Of a DNA stretch of 64,000 nucleotides, positions 43,880 to 52,400 are shown one piece after another. Within the stretch, counting starts at the first letter, position 1. Each line of letters opens with the position of its first letter. Source of the DNA: Nemorincola caseinilytica (lineage in GTDB: Bacteria > Bacteroidota > Bacteroidia > Chitinophagales > Chitinophagaceae); NCBI RefSeq assembly GCF_039540515.1, contig NZ_BAABFA010000008.1, positions 341,002 to 405,001 of the forward strand, written 5' to 3'. Under the pieces are notes generated by a model. It was given only the letters and a program-made list of their open reading frames with translations. It did not search any database and had not been told where the DNA came from. A program made the position numbers and the translations under genes.

Positions 43880-44076
43880 GGCCTATAATACAGGATGCGT
43901 ATAGAATTATCAGGCCTGGGCTTTTTCATATCTTCTTCGGTAAGGCCATAGGAATGAATGATCATTTCATGAAGATTCCTGAGGCGCTCCAACGGAGTTA
44001 TAGAGGCCCAATAATTTATCAGTTCTTCTTCCTGCTCTTTAACGGATGCAAAAACGCGCACTTTAGTTTTTCGCAT
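43876..44076 (-). CDS. small hypothetical protein, probable antitoxin-like partner
   Basis: A 66-residue soluble protein with the pattern KVRVFASVKEQEEELINYWASITPLERLRNLHEMI. Small proteins of this type, with a conserved YWxSITPxERL segment, often precede AbiEii/MNT nucleotidyltransferase genes in Bacteroidota, where they may act as the antitoxin or a regulator (recalled from genome context, not a proven role). Here the downstream partner appears decayed (43800-43879). It overlaps that remnant by ATGA. It has Lys/Asn-rich, slightly AT-rich coding. Confidence 0.6.
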   Translation of the reverse strand: MRKTKVRVFASVKEQEEELINYWASITPLERLRNLHEMIIHSYGLTEEDMKKPRPDNSIRILYYRP

Positions 44077-44109
44077 ATTGTAAAGTTACACCAATATACT
44101 GTAGCCATA

Positions 44110-44712
44110 TCACAGAAAATGCGGCTTTGCTATCCGTTCCAGGAATATACTGAGCGACCTCGGCTCTGCCAATAGTGTGAATGCCAGCCCGTAAAGCGCT
44201 CCCCACAGGTGTATGCCATGGCCTATCAGGCCGCCGCCCCTGCGGTCCATATAGTAGGAGTATATAAGGTAGCCCACCGCGAATACTATGAACGGTATGG
44301 GAATGATAAATTTGAGGTAAATGAGCTCCCACGGTGCGAACAGCACTACCGAGAACATGATGGCCGCCACCGCCCCGCTGGCTCCGCATGCCCGGTATTG
44401 TGGGTTGTTCTTCTGTTTCACATACTCGTCTATGCCCGATAGCACCAGCGCCGATACATAGAACAGCAGGAACTGTACCTCTGAGAAAATGCGCCCCTCC
44501 AGCGCCTTGCCGAAGAAGTAGAGCGTAAGCATATTGAATATCAGGTGCCCCAGGTCGGCATGCACGAAGCCCACCGATACGAAACGGAAGAGCTCCTGCC
44601 TGTCGCGGTGCATGATATAGGGGTTGAAGCAGAGCTTGTCGAATACTTCTGGTCTGTTGAAAGCGGTAAAAGATATGATGCAGGTAAGTACAATGATACT
44701 GATGGTGAGCAT
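44110..44712 (-). CDS. rhomboid family intramembrane serine protease
   Basis: A 200-residue six-helix rhomboid protease that cleaves membrane-spanning substrates within the bilayer. Catalytic Ser112 lies in ACGASGAVAA (GxSG) and the catalytic His is probably His168 in GIHLWGALYG. HLIFNM supplies the oxyanion-hole Asn/His pair. The HADLGH segment is characteristic. It starts 15 bases after the DUF2167 gene on the same strand, so the two are likely co-transcribed. The substrate is unknown. Confidence 0.88.
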   Translation of the reverse strand: MLTISIIVLTCIISFTAFNRPEVFDKLCFNPYIMHRDRQELFRFVSVGFVHADLGHLIFNMLTLYFFGKALEGRIFSEVQFLLFYVSALVLSGIDEYVKQKNNPQYRACGASGAVAAIMFSVVLFAPWELIYLKFIIPIPFIVFAVGYLIYSYYMDRRGGGLIGHGIHLWGALYGLAFTLLAEPRSLSIFLERIAKPHFL

Positions 44713-44727
44713 GCTCTATTCTGTTGT

Positions 44728-45753
44728 TCAGGAGTTATTGTTGCTGTCGGGCGTGTGCGGTTCGGTGTGTTCCTGTATGGCCACGGCCTCTGCCGGGGCA
44801 GGTTCGTAAGCAGGTGCTTCTTCTTCCTTCTTCTTGCGCGAGAACAGGCCGCCCAGCTTCTTGCGGAATGCTGCAAAACCGCCGAATACGGCCAGCAGTA
44901 TCAGTTTTATGTTCTTCAGCAGCAGCACCAGCAGGCCGGTCTTGGCTATGAGCTTGCCTGCTATCAGGCCGCCTATGGTATAGGCCGCCACTTTGTCTAC
45001 CGATGGGTTGAAGTCCTTGTACTTGTTGCCATCGGTGAAAACGGCCATCTTCACTATGCTGGGTATATGTGTGTTTATGTCGGCCAGTTGGTCTATGGTG
45101 CCCACGGCATTCATGCTCAGTATGCCCTTGCGGCCCAGTATGCGCACATCATAGTTCAGCGTCAGTTGTTCTTCGCCGGTGAATTTCAGTTTTTTGGCCC
45201 AGTGCAGTACTTTGTTGTCCTTGTCGTAGTAGGGTTTTGCGGCCCAGTCCAGCAGGTGTATCTCGGGGTAGCCCTCTTTCACGCGCTCCTTGTTTATCTC
45301 TATCTCCGACTCCTGTATCTCTTTCAGCAGGTCGTCATAGTTTATCTTGTCGGCATCCTCGTCCTTCACATAGCCGTCCTCGTCATAGCTCACTATGAAG
45401 GCCCATGCTCCCAGTTCCGATACTTTGTAATCGTTCTTCACCACCATACCCAGCACATCGTCGCGCTCGGGGTTGCCCCACAGGTCGTGCAGTATCATCT
45501 GGGCCTTGTCGGCGGGTATGTATTTATAGCCCGCGGGCAGGTTCAGCTCGGCTATATCCTTTACCGGCACCTTGCCATACTGGTAGGCTATGGTCTTGTC
45601 TATCGAGTCCAGTATGGTGCGTACCATCATCTCTTGCAGCATACTGCTGTCTACGGCAGCATCATCTATGGCTTTCTGGGCTTGTGTGGTACCGGCCAGC
45701 AGTAGCATCATGGCTACAAGGGCCGCATGGCGTATGGGGCGTAACATATTCAT
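44728..45753 (-). CDS. DUF2167 family membrane protein
   Basis: A 341-residue protein with a signal peptide (AGTTQAQ) and a DUF2167 domain: VKDIAELNLPAGYKYIP, DLWGNPERDDVLGMVV and SELGAWAFIVSYDEDGYV, followed by a beta-rich region with GILSMNAVGTIDQL. One C-terminal hydrophobic region with one or two membrane segments (about 275-310) is followed by a Lys-rich motif RKKKEEE and a Pro/Glu tail. DUF2167 proteins are envelope membrane proteins of unknown function. ATG 45753 is chosen (45747 is also possible) because upstream codons are not signal-peptide-like. It is linked to the rhomboid gene. Confidence 0.8.
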   Translation of the reverse strand: MNMLRPIRHAALVAMMLLLAGTTQAQKAIDDAAVDSSMLQEMMVRTILDSIDKTIAYQYGKVPVKDIAELNLPAGYKYIPADKAQMILHDLWGNPERDDVLGMVVKNDYKVSELGAWAFIVSYDEDGYVKDEDADKINYDDLLKEIQESEIEINKERVKEGYPEIHLLDWAAKPYYDKDNKVLHWAKKLKFTGEEQLTLNYDVRILGRKGILSMNAVGTIDQLADINTHIPSIVKMAVFTDGNKYKDFNPSVDKVAAYTIGGLIAGKLIAKTGLLVLLLKNIKLILLAVFGGFAAFRKKLGGLFSRKKKEEEAPAYEPAPAEAVAIQEHTEPHTPDSNNNS

Positions 45754-45830
45754 AAGGTGGATATTTGGGCAGGCAAGATATGTATTCCGGTACATATATA
45801 GAGGTATTTTTTGCCTGTGGAGATATTTTC

Positions 45831-45875
45831 ATGTCAATGATTGTCAAAAAATGTGACAATTTATTTGTCAAATAA
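45831..45875 (+). promoter_or_regulatory. cluster of TGTCA half-sites upstream of the Y-family polymerase gene
   Basis: Within 40 bases lie TGTCA at 45832-45836, TTGTCA at 45841-45846, its inverted copy TGACAA at 45854-45859, and the palindrome TTATTTGTCAAATAA at 45861-45875. The polymerase gene starts 27 bases downstream at GTG 45903, after a TAATTTAG element at about 45891-45898. This arrangement is what an operator for a dimeric repressor would look like; the regulator is unknown. Confidence 0.5.
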
Positions 45876-45902
45876 TTAGGAAATATGCTTTAATTTAGCC
45901 CT

Positions 45903-47450
45903 GTGAAAGGCGCAAAAGACTATTTCAGCAATTCTACAGGCACCAAAAAAGAGCCGCTTGTCATGTATGTTGACATGAATTGCTATTTTGCCAGTTGCGA
46001 GCAGCAGCGCAACCCCCAATGGCGGGGCAAGCCGCTGGGGGTGGTCACCTACAATAGCTATGACCCCGCCGTGATAGCGGCCTCTATAGAGGCCAAGCAG
46101 TATGGCATCAGGTCGGGTATGAGGTATCGCGAATGCCTGGCCCTCTGCCCGCAGCTCATCACTACGCCTACCAACCCAGCATGGTACCGGCAGGTACATG
46201 TGGACATAATGGCCATTCTGCGCCGATACTGCGATGATGTGATACCCAAAAGCATAGATGAAGCGGTATGCAACTTTCATTCCTATGCCCTGGTATATAA
46301 AGACATAAGGCCCATAGCCATGCAGGTAAAGGCCGATATAGCTGCCCGGTACGACTGGCTCAGGTGCAGCATAGGCATAGCGCCCAATAGTTTCCTGGCC
46401 AAGGTAGGTACCGAACTGCAAAAGCCCGATGGCCTGCAGCTAATAACCGAAGACAACATAGACGAGCAACTGGGCAAGATGAAGCTGCAGGGCCTGCCCG
46501 GTATAGCTGCCCGCAATGAGCGCCGCCTGAATATGATAGGCATTCGCACACCGGTAGAGATGCGGCATGCATCGCCCGCACTGCTGCGCAAGGCCTTTGG
46601 AGGCGTAGTGGGGGAGTACTGGTACAAGCGCCTCAACTTTGGAGAGGTGGACATGTATAGCCGGGCCGAGAACCGCACCATGAGTGCTACCCGTACCATG
46701 AGCAGCGAGCAGAGCCGTGACCGGCAACAACTGGAGTCGATGATCATATCGTTGTGTACAAGGCTGGAGCAGCGTATGGTCACCAGCGACATTTTTTGCC
46801 GCGAGGTCTGTTTCTCTATCAGGTATCGCGATGACACCCGGTGGGATACCGCCATAAAGCTGGCCGAACCCGTGCAGGATGCCATGGAAATGCGCAGCTA
46901 CATATTGCAGCGCATGGCCGAATTCGAGCGCAGCCGGGGCATAGGTACCCTGCTTACCGATAAGGTCACCAATCTCACAGTGGCCATACAGGGGTTCATA
47001 AGCGGCCAGGTGATGCAGTACAGCCTTTTCGACAACAGGCTCAGGAAGGATACGCTGCGGAAAGTGATATACAAGATAAAGGACGAGTACGACCAGAAGA
47101 ACATAGTGCGCAAAGGGGCCGAGCTGCTGAACCCCTTTGTGCTGAAGGATGCCGTGGGCTTTGGCTCTGTACGCGACCTGGGCGATATAAAGGGCAACAT
47201 AAAGAACAAGCACATGCTGGAAGAGGACAAGCAGAAGGATGACCCCTATGTGCGGAAGATAAAGCAAAAGCCGCCACCGCCGCCGCCCAGGGAAGAAGAC
47301 CCCTATTGCGATGTGCCGCCACCAGACCTTGTAACAGGCGAGGAGCAATACCTGAGCCTTGCCGCCATGCACAAGGCCATCACCGGCAAGCAGCGTACCG
47401 ACCAGGACAAGGACCTGCAACGCTGGAAGAACAAAGCACTGGGGATATAA
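45903..47450 (+). CDS. Y-family DNA polymerase (DinB/UmuC-like) with extended C-terminus
   Basis: A 515-residue translesion polymerase. Catalytic acidic residues are in MYVDMNCYFASCEQQ (Asp24) and SIDEA (Asp119, Glu120). The finger segment VIAASIEAKQYGIRSGM and the LRCSIGIAPNSFLAK block are typical. The little-finger domain reaches residue about 360. A roughly 100-residue tail with PPPPPP and mixed charge follows, longer than Pol IV and possibly a partner-binding region. The start is GTG 45903; ATG 45963 would remove part of the N-terminus. Upstream TGTCA sites suggest damage-inducible control. A heptamer array begins 12 bases after the stop. Confidence 0.88.
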   Translation: MKGAKDYFSNSTGTKKEPLVMYVDMNCYFASCEQQRNPQWRGKPLGVVTYNSYDPAVIAASIEAKQYGIRSGMRYRECLALCPQLITTPTNPAWYRQVHVDIMAILRRYCDDVIPKSIDEAVCNFHSYALVYKDIRPIAMQVKADIAARYDWLRCSIGIAPNSFLAKVGTELQKPDGLQLITEDNIDEQLGKMKLQGLPGIAARNERRLNMIGIRTPVEMRHASPALLRKAFGGVVGEYWYKRLNFGEVDMYSRAENRTMSATRTMSSEQSRDRQQLESMIISLCTRLEQRMVTSDIFCREVCFSIRYRDDTRWDTAIKLAEPVQDAMEMRSYILQRMAEFERSRGIGTLLTDKVTNLTVAIQGFISGQVMQYSLFDNRLRKDTLRKVIYKIKDEYDQKNIVRKGAELLNPFVLKDAVGFGSVRDLGDIKGNIKNKHMLEEDKQKDDPYVRKIKQKPPPPPPREEDPYCDVPPPDLVTGEEQYLSLAAMHKAITGKQRTDQDKDLQRWKNKALGI

Positions 47451-47461
47451 ATTTCAGATCC

Positions 47462-47635
47462 CAAAGAACAAATTCCAAATATCAAAGAACAAATTCCAAA
47501 TCCCAAAGAACGAATTCCAAATATCAAAGAACAAATTCCAAACTCAACTACAGGCAGTTCCTATAATGACCATCTACTATGTACTATCTACTACCTACTC
47601 AATTCATAACTCATAATTCATAACTCATAATTCAA
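47462..47635 (+). repeat. heptanucleotide/21-nt repeat array upstream of the radical SAM gene
   Basis: Four copies of a 21-nt unit (47462-47545), each made of three heptamers CAAAGAA, CAAATTC and CAAATAT (or variant). Five less regular 7-nt steps (47546-47580) follow, including CTACTAT; then GTACTAT, CTACTAC and CTACTCA; then ATTCATA/ACTCATA alternating up to ATG 47636. The 7-nt phase is kept throughout. The other array of this type is at 22357-22475, with similar AATTCCA and TAATTCA units. Confidence 0.9.
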
Positions 47636-48709
47636 ATGATAAACCAGCAGGCCAACGACAGATTCGAGAAGGGAAGAGGGGCGCAGTACAACCCCAGGAA
47701 CAGGTTCCTGAAAGGGGAGTATGTGCAGGAGCACAGCGAGGCCATAGACGATTGGGAGGCCGAAAAACGGCATACCGAATACATCTTCGACAACAGCAAG
47801 ACACTGGTGAACAAAGTGACCAGCCCCGATGTGGGCATGATGTACTCTGCCAATCCCTACCAGGGGTGCGAGCATGGCTGTATCTATTGCTATGCGCGCA
47901 ACAGCCATGAGTATTGGGGCTATAGTGCAGGTGTGGATTTCGAGAGCCGCATAGTGGTGAAGCGCAATGCACCCGCACTGCTGCGTAAATTCTTCGACAA
48001 TAAGAACTGGCAGCCTGCCACCATATCGCTAAGCGGCAATACCGACTGCTACCAGCCCATAGAGCGCAAGATGAAGATAACCCGTGCCCTGCTGGAGATA
48101 TGCCTGGAGTACCGCAACCCCGTGGGCATCATTACCAAGAACGCACTGGTGCTGCGCGACCTGGACATACTAAAGGAACTGGCAAAGCTGAACCTGGTAC
48201 GGGTGTTCTCTTCCATCACCTCGCTGGATGAGGACCTGCGGCAGGTGCTGGAGCCACGCACGGCCTCTTACCGCTCGCGGCTGAAGGTGGTAAAGACCCT
48301 TACCGATGCGGGTATACCTACCGGTATCATGAACGCGCCTCTCATACCCGGCCTCAACGATATGCATATGCACGATGTGCTGAAGGCCGCCAGCGAGGCA
48401 GGGGCCAAATGGGCGGGGTACACCATAGTACGGCTCAACGGTGCCATAGGCGATATATTCAAAGACTGGCTGTTCAAAGCCTTCCCCGACCGGGCAGATA
48501 AGGTATGGAACCAGATATGCGAGTGCCATGGCGGCACGGTGAACGACAGCCGCTTTGGCAACCGTATGGTGGGCGATGGCAAGTTCGCCGAGCTGATACG
48601 CGACCAGTTCCAGCTCTATTGCCGCAAGTTCCACATCAATGAAACGCATATGGACATGAACACATCCGCCTTCAGGCGGGTGAGCAACAAGCAGCTATCC
48701 CTTTTCTAG
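47636..48709 (+). CDS. radical SAM protein, PA0069/SplB-like
   Basis: A 357-residue radical S-adenosylmethionine protein. The 4Fe-4S cluster motif is CEHGCIYC (Cys78, Cys82, Cys85; C-x3-C-x2-C), followed by YARNSHEYWGY. Further blocks are ISLSGNTDCYQPIERKM, VGIITKNALVLRDLD and TGIMNAPLIPGLND. This is the PA0069 group, related to spore photoproduct lyase, but members lack a proven repair activity. It starts directly at the end of a heptamer array. DUF488 follows 3 bases downstream, so the two are surely co-transcribed; both lie near DNA-repair genes. Confidence 0.88.
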   Translation: MINQQANDRFEKGRGAQYNPRNRFLKGEYVQEHSEAIDDWEAEKRHTEYIFDNSKTLVNKVTSPDVGMMYSANPYQGCEHGCIYCYARNSHEYWGYSAGVDFESRIVVKRNAPALLRKFFDNKNWQPATISLSGNTDCYQPIERKMKITRALLEICLEYRNPVGIITKNALVLRDLDILKELAKLNLVRVFSSITSLDEDLRQVLEPRTASYRSRLKVVKTLTDAGIPTGIMNAPLIPGLNDMHMHDVLKAASEAGAKWAGYTIVRLNGAIGDIFKDWLFKAFPDRADKVWNQICECHGGTVNDSRFGNRMVGDGKFAELIRDQFQLYCRKFHINETHMDMNTSAFRRVSNKQLSLF

Positions 48710-48712
48710 ATC

Positions 48713-49234
48713 ATGGCTTTACCCATCTATACCATAGGGCATTCCACGCATTCGCATCAGCACTTTCTGTGGCTGTTGCAGCAGGCGGGTGTCAACTGCC
48801 TTGTGGATGTACGGAGCATTGCCGCCAGCGCTTACAACCCGCAATACAACAAGGTCGCATTAAGGAACTTCCTCATTACCAATGGTATACACTACCTGCA
48901 CTTCGGGGCCGAGTTCGGCGCGAGGCGTACAGAACCCCATCTGCTCGACGAGCGGGGCAAGCTATGTATGGAGAAGGTAACTACCGGCGAGCTCTTCCTG
49001 GCAGGGGTAGCGCGGTTGCAGAAGGGTATGGCCCTTGGATACATTATAGCACTTATGTGCGCCGAGGCCGACCCATCGCATTGCCACAGGTTTCATATGA
49101 TATCGGTATACCTTGCCGGGCAGGGTATAGATGTGCGGCACATATTCAAAGAAGGCGCAATTGTGCCCCATTCTGCTTTGGTATGTTCTATGGCACACAA
49201 GAGTGATAAGGGTAAGCAGGCCCATATTTTCTGA
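48713..49234 (+). CDS. DUF488 domain-containing protein
   Basis: A 173-residue soluble protein of the DUF488 family: IYTIGHSTHSHQHFLWLL, CLVDVRSIAASAYNPQYN, HFGAEFGAR and a C-terminal LMCAEADPSHCHRFHMI block with conserved Cys and His. These last residues suggest a nucleophile or metal site, but no reaction is established. The gene lies 3 bases after the radical SAM gene; such pairing suggests a shared function, possibly in nucleic-acid damage. Length is normal. Confidence 0.88.
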   Translation: MALPIYTIGHSTHSHQHFLWLLQQAGVNCLVDVRSIAASAYNPQYNKVALRNFLITNGIHYLHFGAEFGARRTEPHLLDERGKLCMEKVTTGELFLAGVARLQKGMALGYIIALMCAEADPSHCHRFHMISVYLAGQGIDVRHIFKEGAIVPHSALVCSMAHKSDKGKQAHIF

Positions 49235-49471
49235 CCAAAACATTATATTGTTTCTTATGTATTGTTGCCCCTGAATTATTTTTTTGGCCCGCTCCCAACC
49301 CTTGCATTTATTTACCTGTCTCTACAATACTATACGGTTTTATGATATAATAAGGATCTTAATAATGTACTACTGTAGAATTTTTTTAAAATAAAAAAGA
49401 TCCAAAACGGGTGAAGTAGACCAATATTTTATTATTTTTAAACGGTCCCGGTATAAATAACATTATCGAGT

Positions 49472-52400
49472 ATGAAAAAACACTACGTTGTATTATTGGC
49501 ATTTTTGGGCTCTTTGGTCTCTATGTCCTCTTATGCTCAAATAGTTGGTACTAACTGCTTTGTGCAGGGTACGTTCCTTGACATAGGTATGAACAGGAAC
49601 GCTTCTTTCGGCGCATGTAATGGTAATGGGGCGATACCGGCCACATACCATAGGCATGAGCTCACAGGGGCACCACCCACTGGTACCAACCTGGCCGAGA
49701 CCTACGATTATGGCCATAATGGCTGGGCTACAGGTGCACCTGTGTTCATGGGCGACTATACTTATCCCGGTTCTCCGTTCGAAGGTTGGGAGATACAGAT
49801 AGGTACTGCCCGCTCACAGGCGTTCCAGAACTGCGGTGGTACGTTCACCAACGTAGGCGGCGCAACGATGACCGGCAACCATACTGCCTATTCCAGCGCG
49901 GGCGGCGTGGCCCGTGGTGTATGGGACGGTACCTTCACCAGTGCGGGTGGCAACCTGGCCATACGCCAGACCACCGCTGTAGAGGTGAGCGGTTCTGCAG
50001 TGATAGTGACCACTGTACTGCGCAATACCGGCGCAGCAGCTACAGGCAATGTATACTACATGCGCTCCTGCGACCCCGATAACGACCAGACATGGCCCGG
50101 CGGCGGTTTCTGGACCACTAACCAGATAGTACACCAGAACGAAGATGCCCGCCACAGGGTGCTGGTATCATCGCGCGGTGCTACAGGTGCTGCTTCTTAT
50201 ATGTCCCTGGGTACCAAGGACTGCCGCGCCAGGTGCTGCATATACGATTCTTGGCCTATGACGTCCGCTGCACCGCTCGACCAGCTGTGGGCAGGCACAT
50301 ATACACCTGCGTCCATCACATACGGTCCTATAGGTGCTACCAGGGACAATGACATAGCCATAGCGCTTACTTACAACCTCGGTTCCATACCTGCAGGCGA
50401 CAGTACTATAATATCTTACGCCTACATATTCAATGGCAACCTGGGTATAGACAGCGCATTCCCCGACCCACAGATAGTGGTGAACGGTGTTCCCAAAATA
50501 TCATGGGCTCCTCCTACTCCCAACTATGATACTTTCGATTTCTGTCAGTTCCCGGGTCTTACATCGATACCGGTAAGTATACTGAATGCTACTACCAAGA
50601 ACTGGAGCTGGAGCAAATGGACATGGTCTCCGGGTCTTGGCCTTTCAGCCACTACCGGTACGAATGTCACTATATCTACACCCGGTCTTCCTACTTCTAT
50701 CACCTACACCATCACAGGTACCGATAGTGCTACGGGCATGTATTCCTGCCATAAGAAGGTCTTCTATCTTACCATATTGACGTGTAACAGGGCCGAGGCG
50801 AATTCGCCATGCGAGGGCGATACCCTTTGGGTAAATGCCCCGGGCGATTCTACCGGTGCTACATACCAATGGTATGGCCCTGCGCCTTATTCGGCTACAC
50901 CGTTCGCCACTACACAAAAAACATTCCGTTTCCCTGCTACAGCGGGCATGTCCGGAACTTACAGGGTCATCAAGACAGTGGCCGGTGTACCTGATACCTC
51001 TTATGTAGCGGTCACTATCAGGCACAAGCCTGTTGTATCGGCAACAAGTAATGCTCCACTATGCATAGGTGCGGCCAATACGCTTTCGCTTACAGCTACC
51101 TGCGATTCGCCGGGGGTTACCTATAGCTGGAGCCGAACGCCACCGTCATTCTCCTCTTCGTCCCCCACGCCTACTATATCGGGCTTCACTGTTTCCGATA
51201 CCGGTGTATACCGTGTTATAGTCACGTCATGGTTCGGATGTAAGGACACTGCATCTACACATGTTACCCTCGTGCCATTGCCATCGCCACCGGTAGTTAC
51301 GGCTGTTACGCCATATTGCGTAGGCGATGCATTTGTTCCCTTTGCAGTATCGGGCCTGGTAACGCCGGGCGGCAGCGTACTATGGTACACTTCACCAACG
51401 GGTGGTGTAGGCAGCGCTACTGCTCCTGTTATAAATACCGCTATCGCCGGTACCTACAAGGTATACTTCAGCCAGATAGTGGGAAGCTGCGAGAGTTTGA
51501 GGGATTCTGTAACAGTAGTTGTTAACCCTGCTCCTGCGGCAATAGGTGGTACTACAGGTGTTTGCCAGTACCATACTACTACCCTTAGCGATGCTACTTC
51601 CGGCGGTACATGGACCAGCAGTAATCCTGCTATAGCATCTATAGGTTCGTCTACAGGTATCGTTACAGGTCACCTGCCCGGTACAGTTACTATCAGCTAT
51701 ACACTGCCTACATCGTGCCGTACTACAACTATAGTAACAGTACATGGTAAACCCCTGCCACCTGTGGTGCCTGAGGTTCGCCCATGCCAGTTCAAGCCTG
51801 TAGGCGTCCTCTCTGTTACAGTTACCGGTCCCGGTTATACTACTACATGGTATGGTCCGGGTGTTACACCTCCATTGTCTTTCCCCGGTGGTACCAGCTC
51901 TATAATGCCATCTACCGATAGCGCCGGTGTCACTACATACTACGTTACCCAGACATCGCCATTCGGATGCGTGAGCGATAGCGCGGCATTCCCTGTACGC
52001 ATAGTGCCAGAGCCGCATATGCCTATACCACACGATACCAGCTACTGTCAGCACGATCCTCTTGTTGCACCGGTGCTTGCATTTGGCGATAGCCTAAGGT
52101 GGTATACTTCGCTTACTGCACCCGCCGGTACCGGTTCGTTCACAGCACCTGTGCCATCTGTAGAGAACCCCGGTGTCACCACATATTATGTGACGCAGGA
52201 GATAACAGGTTGTGAAAGTCCCAAGGTGCCTGTAAATGTGACCGTACTGTACAAGCCTGAGTTCAAGATAATACCTGAGCGCGACTGGGTATGCCAGTTC
52301 GATTCGCTGACATTCACAAATACAGCGCCTGCAGGCATGGTCGATCCGGGTTATGTATGGCAGTTGCCCGTAGGCTCGGCCTTCGTGAACGGTACCAATG

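Noticed and set aside
47462..47616. Small open frame with a repeated NKFQI/PK peptide
   Set aside because: The peptide repeat results from the 21-nt DNA period. It has no separate start context and continues out of the polymerase gene's end in another frame.
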